Of a DNA stretch of 64,000 nucleotides, positions 18,085-26,188 are shown in pieces. This DNA comes from Pseudomonas fluorescens (GTDB taxonomy: Bacteria > Pseudomonadota > Gammaproteobacteria > Pseudomonadales > Pseudomonadaceae), in assembly GCF_902497995.1 (NCBI RefSeq), contig NZ_CABVII010000003.1, positions 62,001 to 126,000 on the forward strand, given 5' to 3'. Under the pieces are notes generated by a model. That model saw only the letters and a list, made by a program, of their open reading frames with translations, searched no databases and was not told the origin of the DNA. Made by a program: the position numbers and the translations under genes. Positions within the stretch are counted from its first letter, which is position 1, and each line of letters begins with the position of its first letter.

Positions 18085-19008
18085 TCAAAGAGCACTGAAC
18101 CGCCGCCCCAACCCCTGCTCCGCAAACTGCTCGATGACGAAATCCACAAACGCCCGGGTCTTGCCCGGCAGCAGCTTGTGCTCTGCGTAATAGATGGAAA
18201 TATTGCCGTCGTCGACATACCACTCCGGCAACACCCGCTGCAACGCCCCGGCCTCCAGATAACCCACGGCGAACGGCATGCTCACCAGCGCGATGCCCAA
18301 GCCCTGGACTGCAGTGGCGCAGGCAGCCTCGGAATCACTCATGGTCATCCGTGCCTTGAGCGTCAACGGACTGTGTTGTTGGGTGCGACTGGTCAACTGC
18401 CATGAGCGCACGCGACCGGTTTGCGGCGATCGAATCAGAATGCCATCGTGATGCTTGAGATCCTCGGGCTCGACGATCGCCCCACGCTCGGCCAGGTATT
18501 GCGCTGACGCCACCAACACCCGATGCGCCGGTGTCAGCTTGCGCGCCACCACGCCCTGAGGCAGTTCGAATCCCCCGCCAATCGCCGCATCGAACCCTTG
18601 GGCGATCAGGTCGACCTGCCGGTTATCGAAATGCCAGTCCGGGTTGATGGCCGGAAACCGTCGCAGAAACTCCCCGAGCAACGGCACAATGTACAAGCGT
18701 CCGAACACGGTGCCCATGCTGACCTTTAATGTGCCGGCCGGTCGTCCTTCGGCACTGGCCAGATTGGCCACGGCATTCTGGATCGTGAGCAGGCTGGCGC
18801 TGACCTCGCCGAGAAACAGATGACCGGCTTCGGTCAATGTCAGGCTGCGGGTGCTGCGCTGGAACAGCCGCACGCCCAATCGAGCCTCTAGCTTGGCGAC
18901 GCTCTTGCCCACCGCCGCCGGGGTCAGGCTCAGACGCCGCGCGGCTTCGGCAAAGCTGCCGACTTCGGCGCTGCGCACGAAGCATTCGATACTGCTGAAG
19001 GTTTCCAT
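18085..19008 (-). CDS. LysR-family transcriptional regulator
   Basis: The 307-aa protein starts at the ATG at 19006-19008; a GTG three codons upstream is an alternative. Residues 1-60 form the LysR winged helix-turn-helix (SFAEAARRLSLTPAAVGKSV). The rest is a periplasmic-binding-protein-like effector domain of normal length. It is divergent from an SDR oxidoreductase 125 bases away, the usual arrangement of a LysR regulator and its target, so it probably controls that gene. Its inducer is unknown. Confidence 0.93.
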   Translation of the reverse strand: METFSSIECFVRSAEVGSFAEAARRLSLTPAAVGKSVAKLEARLGVRLFQRSTRSLTLTEAGHLFLGEVSASLLTIQNAVANLASAEGRPAGTLKVSMGTVFGRLYIVPLLGEFLRRFPAINPDWHFDNRQVDLIAQGFDAAIGGGFELPQGVVARKLTPAHRVLVASAQYLAERGAIVEPEDLKHHDGILIRSPQTGRVRSWQLTSRTQQHSPLTLKARMTMSDSEAACATAVQGLGIALVSMPFAVGYLEAGALQRVLPEWYVDDGNISIYYAEHKLLPGKTRAFVDFVIEQFAEQGLGRRFSAL

Positions 19009-19132
19009 AAGCGTCACTATAAACTTCTGGTTTACACAGACTAGCGCAATGACCGTCTACACAGCCTGTAATCCTGAATCGATACTAGGCTCCATCAACC
19101 GCGGCATCTCGCCTCGGGACTTGGAGATCGAT

Positions 19133-19879
19133 ATGACTACTCAGAACCTCAGCGGCAAAGTGGCGTTGATTCAAGGCGGTTCCCGCGGTATCGGTGCGGC
19201 CATCGTCAAACGCCTGGCCGCTGAAGGCGCGACAGTCGCCTTCACCTACGTCAGCTCCACGGTCAAGGCCGAAGAATTGCAGAACAGCATCACCGCCAAC
19301 GGCGGCAACGCGCTGGCCATCAAGGCTGACAGTGCCGACGCCGAGGCCATTCGCCGCGCCGTCACTGCCACCGTCGAAGCCTTCGGTCGCCTGGATATCC
19401 TGGTCAACAACGCCGGCGTGCTGGCTGTGGCGCCCCTCGAAGATTTCAAACTCGAAGACTTCGACCAGACGCTGGCGATCAACGTGCGCAGTGTGTTCAT
19501 CGCCACCCAGGCCGCCGCCAGACACATGACCGAAGGCGGTCGCATCATCAACATCGGCAGCACCAACGCCGAGCGCATGCCCTTCGCCGGTGGCGGCCCG
19601 TACGCCATGAGCAAATCGGCGCTGGTCGGCCTGACCAAAGGCCTGGCTCGCGACCTCGGCCCGCGGGGCATCACTATCAACAACGTGCAACCCGGCCCGG
19701 TCGACACCGACATGAACCCGGCCAGCGGCGACTTCGCCGAAAGCCTGATCCCATTGATGGCGGTGGGCCGTTACGGCCAAGTGGAAGAAATCGCCAGTTT
19801 CGTCGCCTACCTGGTGGGCCCCGAAGCCGGCTACATCACCGGTGCCAGCCTGACCATCGACGGTGGTTTCGGCGCCTGA
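19133..19879 (+). CDS. SDR-family oxidoreductase
   Basis: The 248-aa classical SDR starts at ATG 19133 behind TTGGAG. It has the Rossmann glycine motif QGGSRGIGAAIV (residues 15-26; the usual TG is QG), the NNAG motif, a catalytic Ser in INIGSTNA, YAMSK (Tyr/Lys) and C-terminal IDGGFGA. Such enzymes reduce 3-oxo substrates with NADPH. The gene is divergent from the LysR gene, which likely regulates it. The substrate cannot be told from sequence. Confidence 0.92.
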   Translation: MTTQNLSGKVALIQGGSRGIGAAIVKRLAAEGATVAFTYVSSTVKAEELQNSITANGGNALAIKADSADAEAIRRAVTATVEAFGRLDILVNNAGVLAVAPLEDFKLEDFDQTLAINVRSVFIATQAAARHMTEGGRIINIGSTNAERMPFAGGGPYAMSKSALVGLTKGLARDLGPRGITINNVQPGPVDTDMNPASGDFAESLIPLMAVGRYGQVEEIASFVAYLVGPEAGYITGASLTIDGGFGA

Positions 19880-19902
19880 TTCAGGTCAGTCAACCGCAAT
19901 CC

Positions 19903-20020
19903 ATTGTGGGAGCGGGCGTGCTCGCGAAGGCGTTGTGTCAGCCAACTTTAATGTTGCCTGACACGCACTCTTCGTCGGAACGCCCGGAGCAAGTCGAATC
20001 GTCGCACCGCCGCTCTCACT
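19903..20020. repeat. REPIN between the SDR and HAD genes
   Basis: The left arm is TGTGGGAGCGGGCGTGCTCG. The right arm is degraded and holds the module CAAGTCGAATCGTCGCACCG. It lies between convergent genes. No further REP is seen until 36.9 kb. Confidence 0.8.
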
Positions 20021-20029
20021 TTCCCGTCG

Positions 20030-20725
20030 TCAAGCCCAGTCGAGGTGTGGCAAACCACAGGCACTCGGATTGAACGCCTTCAGCGTACGAAGAATGCCAT
20101 CGGCGTGTGCGTACTTTTCGTCGGCCATCGCCGCGTCCGGAATCGCAATCGCCGTCATCCCTGCCGCTTTCGCCGCCGTGACACCGAACGGCGAATCTTC
20201 GAACACCAGGCAGTCCCCGGGCAATACACCCAGGCGCCGCGCAGCGGTAAGGAAAATATCCGGTGCCGGTTTGGCCGCGCCGACTTCCGGATCATCGGCG
20301 GTGACGATGAAGTCGAATAGCGCAAACCAGTCGCGGTGCAAGGTGGTTTTCTGGCCAAACGACTGACGCGAGGAACTGGTGCCCACCGCGATCGGAATAT
20401 TGTTGGCTTTCAGATGCCGAACCAGTTCCTGAGCGCCCGGCATCGCCAGCGCCTGTGGAAAACGCTCGCGCATCAGTGGTTCACGGATACGCAGAAACTC
20501 TTCGGCAGTAATCGGCAGGTCCAGCGCCTCGACCACATACCGCGCCAGATCACTCGCCCCACGGCCGATGATGTTCTGTTTGACGCTCCAGTCGAAGGTC
20601 CGCCCATAACGCCCCGCAATGAGGGAGGTGACTTCGGTGTAGATGCCCTCGGTGTCCAGCAGCAAGCCGTCCATATCGAAAATCACGGCCTTTATCGGGC
20701 CGATTTCATTCAGCGCTGCATTCAT
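20030..20725 (-). CDS. HAD-IA family hydrolase (phosphatase/phosphoglucomutase-like)
   Basis: The 231-aa protein starts at the ATG at 20723-20725. The HAD motifs are FDMDGLLLDTEG (nucleophile Asp and Asp+2, near residues 16-26), VGTSSSR (motif II) and AKPAPDIF with VFEDSPFGV (motifs III-IV). The cap between motifs I and II is the helical type of subfamily IA, as in YniC or pseudouridine-5'-phosphatase. It would hydrolyse a small sugar or nucleoside phosphate in the cytosol. It stands alone. Confidence 0.9.
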   Translation of the reverse strand: MNAALNEIGPIKAVIFDMDGLLLDTEGIYTEVTSLIAGRYGRTFDWSVKQNIIGRGASDLARYVVEALDLPITAEEFLRIREPLMRERFPQALAMPGAQELVRHLKANNIPIAVGTSSSRQSFGQKTTLHRDWFALFDFIVTADDPEVGAAKPAPDIFLTAARRLGVLPGDCLVFEDSPFGVTAAKAAGMTAIAIPDAAMADEKYAHADGILRTLKAFNPSACGLPHLDWA

Positions 20726-20886
20726 CGCATCTGATCCGTTTTTAACATCCCGGAGATTCGGGCAAGGCCGGATCCGTGATTGATTAAAGGTTTCAGCAGC
20801 ATAACGAGCGCAGCCGTCATAGAGCAACGGCAACACACCCGACGAATGCAAAAACCTTTGCTGGAGGATGGCCGGGATTCAGCGAT

Positions 20887-21276
20887 TCACTCACCTCCCG
20901 AGCCTCCTGTACCACCGCCCGCGCTACCCGTACCACCACCGGCACTGCCCGAACTGCCACCGCTGCCGCTTCCACTCATTCCCGAACGACCGGATTCTCC
21001 AGACCCACTTCCAGAACCGCTCCCCATCGAACTCCCACCACTCATTGACCCGCTTCCCGTCCCCGGGCGGGTGTTGCTCCCACTGGCGTCACCGCCATTG
21101 CCGCCTTTGATGGAGCCAGGTGGCAGGGCATTGCCATCGGCGGAACCCGCATTCATCTCCGTAGAGGGAGGCATGCCGCCTTTATCGATGGGCGCATCGG
21201 ACTGAGCCAACACCGCCATCGAGCCGACCGACAACACGCCGGCCACCGTCATGGCTGTCAATTTTGACCTGATCAT
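20887..21276 (-). CDS. Secreted Gly/Ser-rich low-complexity protein
   Basis: The 129-aa protein has a strong ribosome site (AAAGGAGA) and a signal peptide ending VLAQ near residue 25. The mature part is polar, then from about residue 60 becomes a run of Gly and Ser with scattered Met, Arg and Glu. No domain is recognisable. It begins a cluster of small disordered or glycine-rich proteins read on the same strand with individual ribosome sites. It may be an envelope or stress-linked filler protein; no function can be assigned. Confidence 0.7.
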   Translation of the reverse strand: MIRSKLTAMTVAGVLSVGSMAVLAQSDAPIDKGGMPPSTEMNAGSADGNALPPGSIKGGNGGDASGSNTRPGTGSGSMSGGSSMGSGSGSGSGESGRSGMSGSGSGGSSGSAGGGTGSAGGGTGGSGGE

Positions 21277-21377
21277 GGTGTGTCTCCTTTAAAAGTTGCT
21301 GACCTGATTTCCGGCAGCCTCCGCTTTTTTAAAGGTGCCGCTCGATCGACCAGCGGCGAGGAAGCCATGAACGTGCG

Positions 21378-21596
21378 TCAACTTGGCTCGTTGGAGCCAT
21401 CGTTGCCGGCAATGTCCGGATCGTCAGGCGTAGCTTCAACATCAGTGTCAGTGCGCCTCACATCATCGTTCGGCACTTGCTCCACTCCTGCGTCATCATC
21501 CGGCGGGCGCTGGTCGCGTGGAAGCGGGTCGGTAGGAGAAGGCAGCGGGTATTCAGGGGTGTCGTCGATGTCGGAATCTTTTGGATCAGCGTTCAT
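21378..21596 (-). CDS. Small acidic disordered protein (72 aa)
   Basis: The frame starts at the ATG at 21594-21596 with GAGAGGTG upstream. The product is rich in Asp, Pro and Glu (DPKDSDIDDTPEYPLPSP and similar), has no hydrophobic stretch and no Cys, and is probably intrinsically disordered and cytosolic. It resembles the next gene upstream (59 aa) in composition, though the two do not align obviously. It lies in the row of small genes 20.9-23.0 kb. Unknown function. Confidence 0.6.
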   Translation of the reverse strand: MNADPKDSDIDDTPEYPLPSPTDPLPRDQRPPDDDAGVEQVPNDDVRRTDTDVEATPDDPDIAGNDGSNEPS

Positions 21597-21702
21597 AAAA
21601 CACCTCTCAGGGGCCTGAAATCAGGTCCTGAAATTTCGATGACAGCACAATGGCCACGGTTCGATCAGGCGGACGATCGGTCAGGATGGTCCCAGAGCCT
21701 GA

Positions 21703-21882
21703 TCATTGTTCGTCTTCGTCTTCGTCCTCGTCTTCAAACTCGGTCTGGCCCACGTCGTCGGCATCGTTGAGCGGTACCGTCGCGTCATCCATCAGGGAGC
21801 CCGGGTCTTCATTGCCGGGATCGTTGATGAATGGGACCCCTCCCGGGCCTTTTTCTTCCGTGCCTTCGGTTTCAGGAGTCAT
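21703..21882 (-). CDS. Small acidic protein with Glu/Asp repeat tail (59 aa)
   Basis: This short frame starts at the ATG at 21880-21882, preceded by GAGGA at seven bases, and stops at 21703. It begins MTPETEGTEEKGPGGVPFIN and ends in an alternating Glu-Asp run (FEDEDEDEDEQ). It is highly acidic, with no membrane segment. The ribosome site, codon choice like the neighbours and position in a same-strand row of small genes support a real gene. Function unknown. Confidence 0.6.
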   Translation of the reverse strand: MTPETEGTEEKGPGGVPFINDPGNEDPGSLMDDATVPLNDADDVGQTEFEDEDEDEDEQ

Positions 21883-21966
21883 GGCAATCCTCGCAACAAT
21901 CAGGGAGTGTATGAAGTTCGAGGCGGCCTTCAGTCAATCGTTCCGCAACAGGACCACAGATACGAC

Positions 21967-21989
21967 AAACCCGGCACCAGGCCGGGTTT
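21967..21989. terminator. Hairpin after the His-tailed glycine-zipper gene
   Basis: The stem AAACCCGGC/GCCGGGTTT with a 5-base loop lies just past the stop at 22011 of the minus-strand gene. Confidence 0.7.
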
Positions 21990-22010
21990 TCGCGTTGATT
22001 CGGGGTCGAC

Positions 22011-22445
22011 TCAGTGATGCTTGTTCTTGTTCTTGTGTTTGTTCTTATGCTTGTGCTTGTGGCCGTTGCCGGAATGGGAACTGCCGCTGTCGGTCCCCAG
22101 GTTATTACCGATCGCACCACCCGCCGCACCGCCCAGGCCTGCGCCGATGGTAGAGCCGGTGGAGCCACCGAGACTGTTACCAATCACCGAGCCGCCAGCC
22201 GAGCCCAATCCGCCGCCAATGGCCGCTTCGGTCCGACTGCCTTTTGGGGCGCCTACCGCACTGCCTGCCGCGCCGCCGACGCCGGCACCAATCGCTGCCC
22301 CCGTGCTGCCGCCCATTTGCTGGCCGACCACGTTACCCAGCGCACCGCCAATACCACCGCCAACGGCAGCAGTGCCGTCACCGGCAGCCATTGCACCTTG
22401 AGCGACCAAAAGTCCCAGAACCACTGTGGACAATGTCAAACGCAT
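22011..22445 (-). CDS. Secreted glycine-zipper protein with a His/Lys/Asn tail
   Basis: The 144-aa protein starts at the ATG at 22443-22445 with AGAGG upstream. It has a signal peptide (MRLTLSTVVLGLLVAQGAMA). The body is built of GxxxG glycine-zipper repeats (GGALGNVVG, GAAIGAGVGGAAGSA, GSTIGAGLGGAAGGA), suited to helix packing in a membrane. The last 16 residues alternate His, Lys and Asn (starting HKHKHKNK), a possible metal-binding tail. It is a close paralog of the next gene upstream, with near-identical signal and zipper segments. An envelope role is likely but unproven. Confidence 0.75.
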   Translation of the reverse strand: MRLTLSTVVLGLLVAQGAMAAGDGTAAVGGGIGGALGNVVGQQMGGSTGAAIGAGVGGAAGSAVGAPKGSRTEAAIGGGLGSAGGSVIGNSLGGSTGSTIGAGLGGAAGGAIGNNLGTDSGSSHSGNGHKHKHKNKHKNKNKHH

Positions 22446-22594
22446 GATATGAACCTCTAATTCCGTATCAGGGGAAGTGAACGCGCTACGGATCGGCGGA
22501 GTCTAGCATCTGCGCCCGCTGAATCCGGCCAGCGATGTTGGTTGGACAGCCTGTCGATTAAAAGTGTGCAGGAAGACACATCCTGATACTAAAA

Positions 22595-22613
22595 GCCCGG
22601 CATTTAGCCGGGC
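22595..22613 (-). terminator. Intrinsic terminator
   Basis: The stem GCCCGGC/GCCGGGC with loop ATTTA is followed on the minus strand by TTTTAG. It lies 20 bases past the stop of the 22634-23005 gene. Confidence 0.75.
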
Positions 22614-22633
22614 CTCGAATCGATCACTCACAA

Positions 22634-23005
22634 TCAATGACGCTTGTGACCCTTGGACAGGTTGCTGCCCACCCCACCGCCCAATGCACCACCCAGGCCG
22701 GCGCCGATGGTGGAACCGGTCTTGCCGCCCAGGCTGTTGCCGATCACCGAACCGCCCGCCGCGCCGATACCGCCACCGATGGCGGCCTTGGTACGGCTGC
22801 CTTTGCGTGCGGCAACCGCACTGCCCGCCGCGCCAGCCACACCGGCACCAATCGCTGCACCGGTGCTGCCGCCCATTTTCTGGCCGACCACATTACCCAG
22901 CGCACCACCCAGGCCGCCACCCAACGCGGCAGTACCGTCGCCGGCAGCCATTGCACCTTGAGCAACCAAAAGTCCCAGAAACAGAGCGGGCAGAGTTAAA
23001 CGCAT
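22634..23005 (-). CDS. Secreted glycine-zipper protein, paralog of the neighbouring gene
   Basis: The 123-aa protein starts at the ATG at 23003-23005 (GAGG upstream); a start five codons earlier is less likely. The signal peptide (MRLTLPALFLGLLVAQGAMA) and GxxxG repeats match the 22011-22445 protein almost residue for residue. The tail is only KGHKRH, without the His/Lys/Asn run. The two genes are a tandem duplication on the same strand, each with its own ribosome site and terminator. No enzyme motif is seen. Confidence 0.75.
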   Translation of the reverse strand: MRLTLPALFLGLLVAQGAMAAGDGTAALGGGLGGALGNVVGQKMGGSTGAAIGAGVAGAAGSAVAARKGSRTKAAIGGGIGAAGGSVIGNSLGGKTGSTIGAGLGGALGGGVGSNLSKGHKRH

Positions 23006-23153
23006 GACGAGAAACCTCAAAAAAAAAGGGAAACCGATAGGGCAGTCATTGAATGTTGTTCATGAAGCAACGACCACAGACAAGTCGCCGCAACCACACA
23101 GTTGGCGACGGTTGGACAGCGTTTATGGAAAAGGTTTTATGACAGGCAAAAAA

Positions 23154-23175
23154 AAGCCCGCTGGGGAGACGGGCT
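23154..23175 (-). terminator. Intrinsic terminator of the serine hydrolase gene
   Basis: AGCCCG/CGGGCT form a stem with a loop of nine bases, followed on the minus strand by seven T residues, about 90 bases past the stop at 23265. Confidence 0.75.
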
Positions 23176-23264
23176 GGAGTATTGCTTTCTAACGGATGAG
23201 CTGAGACTACGTCGACGGGTGTGAAAACTTTGTGAAAGAATTCGTGGGAAACACTCGCCTGCAC

Positions 23265-24602
23265 TCAGGGCAACGTGGACAGATACTGAGCCAACGCCTC
23301 GAACGCCGGCAACGTCACCGGATCATTGGCTGAATTAGCGGCAACCGGATGGGACGCATAGCGAACAATCACCATCTCGGCTTTCGGGTCGACATAAACA
23401 CGCTGACCATAGACTCCGCGCGCCATGAAGGCGCCGCCTTCCTTGTTCGTCACCCACCACATCGAGCGATAGCTCCAGCCCTTGAGCAAGCCATAACCGG
23501 CCTTGGCAAATGCCTGCCTGTCGCCGCCATGGCGGATGTCGTCCACCACCGCTTCGGGCACGATCTGCTGACCGTTGAACTTGCCATCATTGCGCAACAT
23601 TTCGCCAAACCGGGCCAGGTCGCGCAAGCCAGTGTTCAAGCCGCCGCCGGCAAACGGGGTGCCGATGGAATCCACTGTGAAATAGGCATCCTGCTCAGCC
23701 CCCAGCCGACTCCAGATACGCTCGGACAACACCTGCGCGACGTTACGACCGGTCACTCGAGCGATGATCCAGCCCACTACGTCGGAGTTGACGGTTTTGT
23801 AGGCGAAAGCGCTGCCATGCTCGCCTTGCAGCTGCACCGTCTGTAAAAACTCGTAATAACTGCGCGGCCCCGTGTAGTCCTTCGGCTTGGGCAAAGGACT
23901 ACCGGCCTTGGCATGGGCCCAGACTTCGGCGTTCGGGTCGGCATAGTCCTCGCTGTATTTGAGCGCGGTCGTCATATCCAGAACCTGACGCACCGTGGCA
24001 CTGCCAAACGCGGAGTTCGCCAGTTCGGGGACGTACTCGGCGACGTGCTTATCCGCGTCGATCCGCCCTTCAGCCACCAACATCGCCCCCAACGTGCCGA
24101 CCACGGATTTGGTCACCGACATCGCCGCATGCTGGCCTTCAGGCTTCAGCACGCCAAAGTACCGTTCGTAGACAACCTTGCCGCGATGCATCACCACAAT
24201 CCCGTCGGTATAGGTGGCCGCGAGGGATTGATCCCAGGTCATCGACGCCTTTGCGCCCAGCGGGACGAAGCTGATGGCGTCGATGTCGTTGCGCAACGCC
24301 ATTGGCAATGGAACCGGTGCGCCAAGCCCTCGCGAAACGTTGATCGTCGGCATGAGCTGACGGAAGTTCGACACACTCCAGCGCATCGCCGGGAACTGGA
24401 AATAGCTGCCGTCCTCGAAACGTACAGTGCGATCGGCGGGCGGTGGGGAGCCGACCATCCAGCCAAGTTTTGCGGGGTCACTGGCGGCGGCGTCGGGGAA
24501 GGTTGCGGCAGGGGATGCGGTGGCGAGGGATGACATGACGCCCATCAACACGGCTGTGATGGACACAGCCAAGCGGCGGGAGGAGATGCGAAGGTGAGAC
24601 AT
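23265..24602 (-). CDS. Secreted serine hydrolase, beta-lactamase/penicillin-binding-protein fold
   Basis: The 445-aa protein has a signal peptide (ending ATASPA near residue 31). It carries the SxxK motif as SVTK near residue 162 and a Tyr-x-Asn-like motif YKTVNSD near 268. The GGGLNTGLRDLARFGEMLRNDGK segment is typical of class C beta-lactamase-related esterases and 6-aminohexanoate-dimer hydrolases. It probably acts in the periplasm on an ester or amide. A resistance role is not indicated. It is monocistronic with its own terminator. Confidence 0.85.
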   Translation of the reverse strand: MSHLRISSRRLAVSITAVLMGVMSSLATASPAATFPDAAASDPAKLGWMVGSPPPADRTVRFEDGSYFQFPAMRWSVSNFRQLMPTINVSRGLGAPVPLPMALRNDIDAISFVPLGAKASMTWDQSLAATYTDGIVVMHRGKVVYERYFGVLKPEGQHAAMSVTKSVVGTLGAMLVAEGRIDADKHVAEYVPELANSAFGSATVRQVLDMTTALKYSEDYADPNAEVWAHAKAGSPLPKPKDYTGPRSYYEFLQTVQLQGEHGSAFAYKTVNSDVVGWIIARVTGRNVAQVLSERIWSRLGAEQDAYFTVDSIGTPFAGGGLNTGLRDLARFGEMLRNDGKFNGQQIVPEAVVDDIRHGGDRQAFAKAGYGLLKGWSYRSMWWVTNKEGGAFMARGVYGQRVYVDPKAEMVIVRYASHPVAANSANDPVTLPAFEALAQYLSTLP

Positions 24603-24703
24603 GGTGTCGATTCCGTTCGAGGGGTTCGGGTAGCAGAAACCCCCACCCGAAGGCTTTAGAGGGTTAAGTTAGTTCGATGAGAAACAGCCGTCGTTACCAA
24701 AAT

Positions 24704-25162
24704 CTAAATGCAATTCTCACCGTGGCCTTTATGCTCGTACTCCCACCCCTTGCACGCTAGCCCGACGTGTTTGGGTATCAACGCCTTACCACTGCTGTAA
24801 GCGGTAATGGTTCGGCGAGTAAACCCCAACTCAACAGCGGCTGCGGAAAGCGAGAGATTGTTGGTCAACATCCACCGCTTGAAATCGCTGGTAGGCATGA
24901 CCTCTCCGGATTGCTCCAGGGCCAGACGATGCAGAGTCGTAGCTGCGAGCTCGAGATCATTTCCCCATGTCACATCAAATCCCCACTCGCCCACCGCAAC
25001 CTTGCCGAACAGCTTCAGGTCTTGCAGCGGCTTGAGTACGGGAAAGGTCTTGATGTGTTCGGTGACATCAACGGTATGCCGTTTGCCGTTGTTCCACTCG
25101 ATGTCAAGGGCATGTTTGCCGGCAACTGGTTGCACAGCAGAAATGCGAAGCTTGCTGGTCAT
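24704..25162 (-). CDS. DUF2442 domain protein with C-terminal helix-turn-helix
   Basis: The 152-aa protein has a DUF2442-like N-terminal half (residues 5-85: LDIEWNNGKRHTVDV, then FGKVAVGEWGFDVTWGNDLELAA) and a C-terminal helix-turn-helix (LSAAAVELGFTRRTITAYSSG, near 105-125). It starts four bases after the DUF4160 gene's stop, and its GGAGGA ribosome site lies inside that gene. DUF4160-DUF2442 pairs are widespread and have been suspected of being toxin-antitoxin modules. The HTH suggests this partner could repress the pair. Biochemical activity is unknown. Confidence 0.75.
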   Translation of the reverse strand: MTSKLRISAVQPVAGKHALDIEWNNGKRHTVDVTEHIKTFPVLKPLQDLKLFGKVAVGEWGFDVTWGNDLELAATTLHRLALEQSGEVMPTSDFKRWMLTNNLSLSAAAVELGFTRRTITAYSSGKALIPKHVGLACKGWEYEHKGHGENCI

Positions 25163-25165
25163 TAG

Positions 25166-25399
25166 TCAGTTCCTCCGGTTTTGCTCGTTCCATACCCGCC
25201 AGAGTTCGGCGATATGTGCTCCTGCCCACAGCAGGGCTGCTTTCAAGGCTTTGTTTTCAGCGCCTTTGCCCAAAACGACGAGCCCTTCGATCTGCACCAA
25301 CGACTCCCCATCAGGCGTCTGCACGTGAAAGTGCGGCGGCGCATGGTCGTCCGGATAGATTTTTATTTTCCAGTTTCGTTCGCTATGAAGGGTAGCCAT
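25166..25399 (-). CDS. DUF4160 domain protein
   Basis: The 77-aa protein contains the family core IKIYPDDHAPPHFHVQTPDG near residues 12-31 and LWRVWNEQN at the end. It is the upstream member of a two-gene unit with the DUF2442-HTH gene. The His-rich HAPPHFHV segment is the conserved feature. No TM or signal is present. The function is unknown; a toxin-like role for the pair is only a hypothesis. A cotranscribed origin is likely because the genes are four bases apart. Confidence 0.75.
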   Translation of the reverse strand: MATLHSERNWKIKIYPDDHAPPHFHVQTPDGESLVQIEGLVVLGKGAENKALKAALLWAGAHIAELWRVWNEQNRRN

Positions 25400-25463
25400 A
25401 GAACAATGCTAGGGAAATTTTTTCTCTAGCACAACCAACATTTTTTTCAGACGGCAGAAACCA

Positions 25464-25499
25464 CAAAACCCCTGACTTCTCTCGAAATCAGGGGTTTTG
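25464..25499. terminator. Hairpin CAAAACCCCTGA/TCAGGGGTTTTG
   Basis: A perfect 12-bp stem with a 12-base loop, T-rich on both strands. It stands 13 bases before a 15-base copy of the tRNA-Ser 3' end (25512), the same layout as at 26155 and 35611. Confidence 0.8.
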
Positions 25500-25511
25500 C
25501 TTGAATCGAAT

Positions 25512-25580
25512 ATGGCGGTGAAGGAGTCCGAAAAATTACGTACTCGAATTGAACGGGTGCTTGATGCCGCTAAAGCACGT
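25512..25580 (+). pseudogene. Fragment of a P4-type integrase fused to a tRNA-Ser 3'-end relic
   Basis: Bases 25513-25526 (TGGCGGTGAAGGAG) repeat the last 14 bases of the tRNA-Ser gene as written on the plus strand. The following frame reads SEKLRTRIERVLDAAKARGL, which resembles the core-binding region of P4-like tyrosine integrases (usual form RGRIExVLDWAKARG). Homology stops after about 20 residues. This looks like the scar of an older element once inserted at tRNA-Ser. The fragment is short, so the call rests on pattern memory. Confidence 0.45.
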
Positions 25581-25656
25581 GGACTGCAGGCAAGGCTCCT
25601 GGTTCGGTCGTTAGCCGAGAATGGCCCGGTCTCGGAATTTTTTACCTACAGAAAGC

Positions 25657-25687
25657 AAAAAGCCCCAGCGCATGGCTGGGGCTTTTT
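25657..25687. terminator. Terminator of tRNA-Phe
   Basis: AAAAAGCCCCAGC/GCTGGGGCTTTTT is a strong bidirectional hairpin 13 bases past the tRNA-Phe 3' end. Confidence 0.85.
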
Positions 25688-25699
25688 GTTCGGTATTAG

Positions 25700-25775
25700 T
25701 GGTGCCCAGAGACGGAATCGAACCGCCGACACGGGGATTTTCAATCCCCTGCTCTACCGACTGAGCTATCTGGGC
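25700..25775 (-). tRNA. tRNA-Phe (anticodon GAA)
   Basis: Read on the minus strand the 76 bases begin GCCCAGATAGCTCAGTCGGT, have the anticodon loop TTGAAAA with anticodon GAA, the T loop GGTTCGATTCC, and end in an encoded CCA. The 7-bp acceptor stem GCCCAGA/TCTGGGC is perfect. It is followed by a strong terminator. Confidence 0.97.
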
Positions 25776-26154
25776 CGCAGCAGGATTAAACGTTTTTACG
25801 GCTGGGGCGTCAAGCACGAAATCAAAAAAAACCCCAATGAATACCTATACTTACGGTTGACCGTAATGTGGAAAAGTACAGCCTTAAAAACCATGAACCC
25901 AATCACCATGTGAACCAGCACGCTGAGACGCGCTATTAGTGTCTGCTGACGATCGCTGCCTGGCGTTCGTGCGTTGGTGTCGCCAGAGGATGATCCCGAT
26001 TACAACGATGCAAGTCAGATCGATCGACGGATCGCTGCTGGACTACACCGCTTGGAAACCGCCGGAATAATTAGCCTTTGGTCGCACAGCACTGAGCCAT
26101 CCAGGGTATGAGCCAAAGCATGGGCTGGGATTTTTTTTCAGAAACGCAGAAACG
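25776..26154. other. Gene-poor stretch between tRNA-Phe and the island
   Basis: About 380 bases with no convincing gene. A plus-strand frame at about 25969-26108 reads VSPEDDPDYNDASQIDRRIA and continues for some 20 more residues before a stop. It looks like a coding fragment without a start codon, perhaps more debris of the older element. No promoter or RNA gene is recognisable. Confidence 0.4.
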
Positions 26155-26182
26155 AAAAAGCCCTGAATCATCAGGGCTTTTG
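26155..26182. terminator. Terminator beside attL
   Basis: AAAGCCCTGA/TCAGGGCTTT with a 4-base loop and A/T tracts on both sides. It is probably the original chromosomal terminator of tRNA-Ser, cut off from its gene by the island. Confidence 0.8.
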
Positions 26183-26188
26183 CGTTTA

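Noticed and set aside
23265..24602. SxxK hydrolase read as a resistance beta-lactamase
   Set aside because: Sequence context fits esterases and 6-aminohexanoate-dimer hydrolases better, and no ampR or resistance context is present.
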